Shown here in pieces: positions 57,964 to 64,000 of a stretch of DNA of 64,000 nucleotides. This stretch comes from Neurospora tetrasperma FGSC 2508 (lineage: Eukaryota > Ascomycota > Sordariomycetes > Sordariales > Sordariaceae). Within the stretch, counting starts at the first letter, position 1, and every line of letters begins with the position of its first letter. The stretch covers positions 2,341,007 through 2,405,006 of the forward strand of contig NW_009799101.1 in NCBI RefSeq assembly GCF_000213175.1, given 5' to 3'. The notes below the pieces were generated by a model. The model was not told the DNA's origin, ran no database searches, and was given only the letters and a program-made list of their open reading frames with translations. Position numbers and translations under genes: made by a program.

Positions 57964-60879
57964 TCAACGCAAACCGAAGCGCGATCCGAAGTTAGCGAGC
58001 GGCGCAGCGGCTCGGCTCGTAGTGGTACTCTCGACTCCCAAAGTGAGCCTACAATAATGGGGAAAGAGGAGCATACGGTTAGTACATTGTTATTGAATGA
58101 TCTCTCGGGTGACAGACGGGCATAGTGGAGGTGACGGGGGAGATGCTGCGCATCGGCAAACTCACTTTTCCAATAATATCGGCCCGTTCATGGCATCCAC
58201 ACGACCGTACTTCTTGTTCCTCGTAGAAATGTCGAAGAACTCGTCGTGATTGTCCGATTGCATGAGCGCGATTGTCTGCTGAAGTTCGTCTAGGTTCTGC
58301 TCAAGCATAGGGGCATTTTCGAGGTTAGCGACGAAGGCAGAGAGGTGCTGCACGTCCATGGCCATGGCAGCAACAGCGTTGGCGTTGATTTTCTTGACGT
58401 CTGGGGATAGCGGTAGAGCCTGTTTAGATGAGCGACATTGTGTTAGCACGGTTTCAGGAGGAGTGAGGACTGCAAAAACTTTCATGAGGGAAAGGGGTCA
58501 AAGTTCGGAAGGGAAATGAGGTGGTAGCTTACCAGAATCTTGTTGGCAGCGTGGCTAAGGGCGTCAAAGTAGATGAGCTCCTTGATTTCTCGAGGCAGAC
58601 CAAGAAGGGTGGAACCCATTATGTTTTCTAGATACCTCGTCAAGGTCTGCATGTAATTACTAGGTTCAGTGGGCTTAGACGGAGTCATCCTGTTGCGATG
58701 GTCAGTAGGCAGAAAGTCGCGCGGAGCGGTAGGTCGAACGTACCAGTTGTAGTCGGAGGTGTCGACAAGGTCGTCGATCTTGGAGTTGACAAGCTCGAAG
58801 ATGCGTTTCTCGGCCGTCTTCTTGTTGCTCCTAAACTCTTCGGTTGATTTGAGAGAGACAGGCCCGCCTGCGGACGTGGATGATCGTGCGCGAATTAGTT
58901 CCTGCTCCAATTGGTGGCAAGCTTCTTCGAAGTGTTCGAGGTTGATCAAGATTTGAACGATCTGACCCAAATATTGGGAGTTTAGGCGTTCTACGAGGGT
59001 CCGGCAGACCTTCTCGGTCAACAGCTCGTCCAGTGACTGCCTATGGCGTTAGATATCGACACCGTAAGAATGAAATACGAAGGAGTAAAATGCCTACCTT
59101 TCTGAGTGTTTCGTCAACAATATTGGGATGTTGGAAATGATCATTAGAGAAGAAGTAGAACTGATTCAGGAAATTCCTAATGTCAATGCAGCAGAGAGGA
59201 TACATCTGTGAAAAGGGAAGGACACAAGGGAACCTGATCTCGTGTTAGTACAGAAGCTCACTTGCAAAGCAGGTGATAGGTGACATACGTGAGCTCTTCT
59301 GGAGCTTTCTCCTCGGTATACCAACTGACTTTGAGGACCTTTTCGTATTCCTCGGCGTTGTTGATTTGCATGGGCATGTAATCGTCGGTTGAGACAATCT
59401 CTTGAAAGTCATCGCTGAATCTGCGCTTGAGCAGCTCGGCATACTTGTAGAAGAGGGTTAACTGGAAGTTGTTCAACGTGGAAACAGAGTAATTCCAGCT
59501 CTGCAAAACAAGTTAGCGCCCCGAAGACTTTGACAGGCACGAGACTACTCACCTCCATTGTCTGGATGAACAGCGCAATATCCCCCTTGATTTTCAGAAG
59601 CAGTTCAGCATTGTCCACGTCTGTGAGCGATCTTGAGATGAGGCGGATGGCAGTCTGGCACATGGAATCCCACAACTCGTCAACTTCGACTGTGGATCGC
59701 AGTTGCGGAGCACGCTGTATCGTTGCTTTTTCAATCACGGCGAACCCGGTGATTTGCTCCAGAAGATCACGAAGTGAGTTTTCTTCCTCGTCGGATGACA
59801 AATTCACAGAACTCGGCATGAGGAGTTCCTTTTGTTGACGCCGAGTGGCCGCATACTCGGCACGGAATTTGTCGATTTGACCCAGCGCCTCGTGAATATG
59901 AAGTGCTTCATGTAGTGGTGTAAAGTCGACCTGGACTTCTTCGTTATCGAGGACATCAAACTCATCGCTCTCGTCGAAAACCAGTTCAATCGCAGAGTTC
60001 AGTTTGAAGTGACCCAGGTATGGGTTTTGTTCGGCACGTTCTCGCTGACGGTCCAGCCGCTGCCTTGTGCCAAAGAAAGCAACCTCGCCAAGAAACTGTG
60101 AGGTCTCACGAATGCGATACAGCCAAGTGTTCAAATCGGTCATGACAGCCTCCGAAATGGTTTTCCGCGAAGCGGGAATAGACTTCTGTATCAAATCGGC
60201 CAGCCGGTACTGGGTGGCATACTTGTTCTGAATGATGGGTACTAGGTATTCGTTCTGCAGGTCCTCCAGCGATTTAAGGGCGCCATAGTACTTCTTCTTG
60301 CGAATCAGGTCATGGGCGTTGTTGACAGCATGCATGATCTTGAGCGATTCCCTGAGCGCATCGGAGACGTCGGTGATGTTCTGGCGGACGCGGCGTGTAT
60401 CGACCAATGCCTGTTTCTGCTCCGCCAACTTTTCGGTACTTGCTTGGATCGACTGGTTTAAATCGAGAATTTCGGCAGTCAGGGCCACTGTCTCCTCGCG
60501 TATCGTTTGTAGTTGGCTGACGGAACCAAGAAACTCTTCGTGTTGCGTCAAGCCGATCCGTTCGATGTCGCCCTCCCGCTCCTCTGCATACTGGGAAAGG
60601 CTCTGGACGAGCGTTGCTGTTCGGCCGCTTGCTGTCGCATCTTTGAGGACAGGAATGAGCTGATCGATAAAGTCGGAATCGGACGGTGTAAGAATAATCT
60701 AAGTCCATGTCAGTTACTGGGTCAACTCCGACATAGACGTTGAACGGGGGCCACGCCAGCCATGGATGGTGTTGCGCAATGATGTATGCTCGCAATGTAT
60801 GTTGCGCCAACGATGACGGCGCTCGTACCTGGTCGACAGCGGAGTCGTAGTCGTCCCACGTTTGCACTTTTCTGGGCAT
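57964..60879 (-). CDS. SEC15: exocyst complex subunit Sec15
   Basis: Eight exons, 60879-60829, 60698-59553, 59500-59289, 59233-59098, 59036-58744, 58689-58533, 58419-58166 and 58048-57964, giving 777 residues. Sec15 blocks are seen in order: MPRKVQTWDDYD, a long coiled-coil (about 70-170), LVPIIQNKYATQYRLADLIQ, ISEAVMTDLNTWLYRIRETS, SWNYSVSTLNNFQLTLFYKYAELL, the joined TFPCVLPFSQMYPLCC, then DIRNFLNQFYFFSNDHF, VERLNSQYLGQIVQILINLEHFEEACH, and a C-terminus ANFGSRFGLR. The exon-3 donor is taken as CAC|GTATGT (59288) because a later GT would leave a 28-nt intron. Sec15 receives the Rab Sec4 on secretory vesicles and links it to the exocyst at sites of polar growth such as hyphal tips. Confidence 0.94.
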
Positions 60880-62834
60880 CTTGACCGGGAACCCAAATGC
60901 GCCAGTCGAGTCTTACATGGGTTTCCGAAACTGACGATGTTCACACGAATTGTCGTGGAAACTTGGGAAGAAAGGGTCCTGGGCTTATTCGTAGCCTAGC
61001 CGTCGAGGTACCTTTCCACTTCCCGCTACGCCGCACTCCAGGGACGAGGAATGGGGGGAGCTCCACGGTGCAGCCCACTGTTGGTAGTGGTGGTCCAAGC
61101 GTTGAGATTCAACGCCGATGCCATTTACCCCTGGCAGGCATCTCGACGGGAAGCAGCGCTGTGTGTCAGTTCCTGCACTTCATCTCCTAGGTGTCCTAAT
61201 GTACAATTCGCGGGGCGAGCAGAAGTTCTTGCTATGATTGTTATTCCGTAGTATCTTTCAGCGTCAAGAGGAAATCTAGAGTTGTAACATGACAGATTCA
61301 GAAGGGAGGGACTTCTGGATGTTATTCTAGAGTACACTACTAGTAGTGGTGTCCATACCCCTGATGAACCATGGGCGAGTGAGCCAGGCAGCTGATGACA
61401 GCTGGCCATGTTCCTCTGCCACCTCTTTTAACGACATCTGACTTCACGGTTGTCCAAGAGGTCGATTGCCAACTAGTTGAGCGTTTACGTCGTGAATATG
61501 GTTTAATATGAGCAGCCTCGACGTTCATTACAATCTCAAGACAGTACTGGCAAGAGTTCGCTCTCTTGTTCATGCCGTGGAGCTGTGCTTCTGCGATGGG
61601 TGGGTGATGCGGACCGACTCCACGCGATTTGGATTGACTATGATGGCCGCAATCGCTTCCACAGATGAATAGTGTACGCTTGTCGTTGTGGCTGACACTC
61701 GTCGATTCCCAGCTTGTCTTCTCTTTTTCTGAGCTTTGATAATAGGTGATATGGAAACCACGTCTGTATGTGCATGACGACATGACCGAGATAACTGCCT
61801 TCAACCCGTTACAGGAACATACTACTGTATGTTTGCGGCTTTACACTTTCCCATCTAAATTCGTTGGTGGAGTTGACACGCTCTAGGCGAGCAGGCACGT
61901 GGTGACAGACTCAACACTACCTTCCTGATGCTGATATTTCTTTCCTATTCTTCCAGGTCGACTTCCTCCAGTACCGGTACCGCAGGTTTCCGGTGATATG
62001 GTGGTTTTGGCTTCGGTCATGACGGACTCACGCCATGTAAATCGAGGAAGTCACCCATGCAGGGTGGCTCATGCTGCGCGGTCACGAACAAGGACGCCAT
62101 CCCTTCACCCTTCAGCGATGGAAACCACATTGTCGAGATGCTTAATTTGGCCACTGGACTTCTACTCTTTGTCGGCAATATAATTCAGAAACACCTCTAC
62201 GGACTGGGGATGTCGTGGGGCAGCAAGCCAACCTACAAGACCAGGTAACTTCCCGAGGAGAAATGCCTTTGAGATTACCAAATCTCATTCATAAACAAAC
62301 CCTCATCATTAGCTTTTGTGCCATCCTTTGCGGTTCGGTACAAAATGTCAAATTGGCGCCATTGAACGTGTGTCGGTACCGACGGGATGAAAGAGTGAAG
62401 GTGACCAACGGTCGGTGCAGTCGGTGCAGACCCCTCCCGCCTTCCTTCTTCTGCCACTACTTCTTCCCCCCAGCAAAACTCCTCAAAATTTCTCCCTCCT
62501 TCGCACCTTCCGCTCCTGCAGTCCATCATCATCGTCAATCTCGATCACTTCCCTTCCTTGGGTGCAGACTTTTTTTTTGGAGAGTCTTCTGTCTTTCCCC
62601 TCGAGGCGGGTTTTGGATTGCCTTTCCCTTTTTACCAGCGTCTATCCTCACTCCCACTCTCGCTCTCTCGTTTTCCTGGAAAGTTTTCTTCTTTTGAGGC
62701 CTTGAAACTCGACAGGTGAGGTCCCATCTGTCGTTCATTCTTTCGCTGCGGTCCTCTTGTGGCGAAACAACACCAGCGCGTCGACAGTCTTGAAAACTAC
62801 GAAGACGCCATAACTCCCATTCCTGCATCACACC
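60880..62834. other. divergent intergenic region, SEC15 / Mei2-like gene
   Basis: Almost 2 kb. The part from 62400 to 62834 is strongly pyrimidine-rich on the plus strand, as in long Neurospora leaders, and contains GACAG|GTGAGG (about 62715), a possible donor of a leader intron. No gene is recognised in the rest. Confidence 0.55.
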
Positions 62835-64000
62835 ATGGCGCAGGCGCGAGACATGGGATTCAACCCCTCCTCACCTCACTCGTCGAGCGGCTGTGCCGAC
62901 TCGTACAAGCATGACGGAACTCCGGATACCCGATTGACTTCGTTCTCACCGGATGACAACTCGGCGGGATCCAACAAGCTTCTCAACCGGACTCTGACCC
63001 TCAGCACCGCCACCTCCCAGGATGCACATTCTCACCGTTTCCATTCGCACACCTCATCCGACGGCTACTCTGTAGCCCCAGCCAGCGGCTCCGACAAGGA
63101 CCCCTTTGTTTCCACCTCGTCCATCTCCAAGCAGGACCAGAAACTGTCACCTACGGCCTCCTCATTCCTTCCTGTCTCTGTTTCTGGTCCCCTGGTTGCC
63201 CACGGATCTGTCAACGGGCCCCAGAATGGAATGCAAGGCTTACTGAACACCGTACAGCCGTCCTATGCCCAACAGGACAGCCCCAAGGCCGCAGACAAGC
63301 TCAGTACTGACCTCAATATCTCCCGTTACCTTGTCTTTTATTCGTCTCAGCCGATTAGGATCGCTGGCGTTGATGAGTATCTCCGGGTATGTGTCTTTGC
63401 CTCTTTTCCTCACACTCACATTGCCATTACAAGAAGTTATGTAACTGACATACCTTCACAGAAGCTGGAGAGACTTGGTTCGCCTGTGCAGGGCAAACAC
63501 CATGCCGTCCAAGAGGGAGTCAGAGTCTTGCTTCGTCTGACAGACATCCGTGATGCTCGCAAAGTTCACGACAATGTTCAGCTAGGCAATCCGGATTGGC
63601 GTGCAACCTACATTGCGCCTGTTGACTTTTTCCACGTAGGTCTCCTATGCAAGCGCATGTCAAGTTCATGACTAACTTGTTCAAACAGTTTGCATCTCCG
63701 GGTGCTTCGGTCGACCCAGTCTCTGAAGGGCAGCTCCTGGTTCTCGCCTTTCCGGGTTCGGGTTACGCTTTTCCCTATGCTCAGTCTCAGGTGGAGGCAA
63801 TCGTCTACAACTTTCTTCAGGATGAGGGGGAGTTGTTCGCTTTCCAGCGTCTGACCGATTCAACCCAAGGTCTCTTCAAGGCCATTGTGGAGTTCTCTGA
63901 TGTCGACGTGGCCGTTGCCGTTGTTTCCAAGTTTAACGGTTTCACTGTCAATGTGAGCTACTACAGCCATTTCTCGGTTGATTTACGTGATACGCTGACA
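62835..64000 (+). CDS. 5' part of a possible Mei2-like RNA-binding protein (cut by the window end)
   Basis: Three exons are visible, 62835-63386, 63462-63635 and 63689-63952, all joined in phase 0; a donor GTGAGC at 63953 runs to the window end. This gives the first 330 residues. The N-terminal 160 residues are Ser/Thr/His-rich and probably disordered. From residue 165 (ISRYLVFYSSQPIRIAGVDEYLR) two folded stretches follow, with alternating strands and helices like degenerate RNA-recognition motifs (VRVLLRLTDIRDARKVHDNV; GLFKAIVEFSDVDVAVAVVSKFNGFTV). This layout recalls fungal Mei2-like proteins, whose diagnostic C-terminal RRM would lie beyond the window, so the name is tentative. The ATG context CACCATGGC is good. 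Confidence 0.6.

Noticed and set aside
1-64000. Transposons, LTR elements, 5S rRNA genes and CRISPR arrays
   Set aside because: No reverse transcriptase, integrase or transposase motif, no long terminal or terminal inverted repeats, no 5S-like sequence and no spaced direct repeats were seen by eye. A database search could still reveal degraded copies in the left 12.8 kb.

Overview
This window is nuclear DNA of a filamentous ascomycete, almost certainly a Neurospora species (Sordariales). The signs are short introns (mostly 50-90 nt) with GTAAGT/GTATGT/GTACGT donors and CTRAY-type branch points, pyrimidine-rich leaders, and an intronless ClpB/Hsp104 chaperone of 927 residues, the length I remember for Neurospora Hsp98. 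One 443-base run of N flanked by poly-G shows that this is a draft assembly.

Layout. Positions 1-12790 hold no gene I can support: there are tandem repeats, homopolymers, the assembly gap and strand-asymmetric purine/pyrimidine tracts. From 12791 to the right end there are 19 protein genes, all housekeeping or cell-biological, mostly in alternating orientation so that divergent promoters and convergent 3' ends follow one another. In order: a caspase-like/rhodanese protein (-), PBN1/PIG-X (+), a sulfotransferase-like P-loop protein (+), mL67/Mhr1 (-), Hsp98 (-), NIP7 (+), glutamate 5-kinase (-), Atp23 (+), Aurora kinase (-), TIP41 (+), an unrecognised 720-residue charged protein (-), a FUN14 protein (+), aminopeptidase P (-), a Pdr6/importin-13-like karyopherin (+), mitochondrial tryptophanyl-tRNA synthetase (+), mitochondrial uS10m/Rsm10 (-), Fcf2 (-), HAP5/NF-YC (+), exocyst Sec15 (-), and the 5' part of a possible Mei2-like RNA-binding protein (+, cut by the window end); counting this partial gene the total is 20. 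No tRNA, 5S rRNA, transposon, LTR element or CRISPR array was recognised.

The genes do not form one pathway. There is a loose mitochondrial theme (mL67/Mhr1, Atp23, FUN14 protein, aminopeptidase P with a presequence, Msw1, uS10m), a ribosome-biogenesis pair (NIP7, Fcf2) and proteostasis (Hsp98).

The most notable reading is at 12791-16178. Splicing by consensus joins a caspase-fold domain with both dyad residues present to a C-terminal rhodanese-like domain that appears to lack its catalytic cysteine, giving a protein of about 1031 residues. Other points are a GC-AG intron in the glutamate kinase gene, a heat-shock-element-like array upstream of hsp98, a stop-free 78-nt intron in NIP7, a 14-nt microexon and 9-nt last exon in HAP5, a possible dual-start aminopeptidase P, and the long gene-free left end. 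All exon boundaries were read by eye from splice consensus, reading phase and family conservation.
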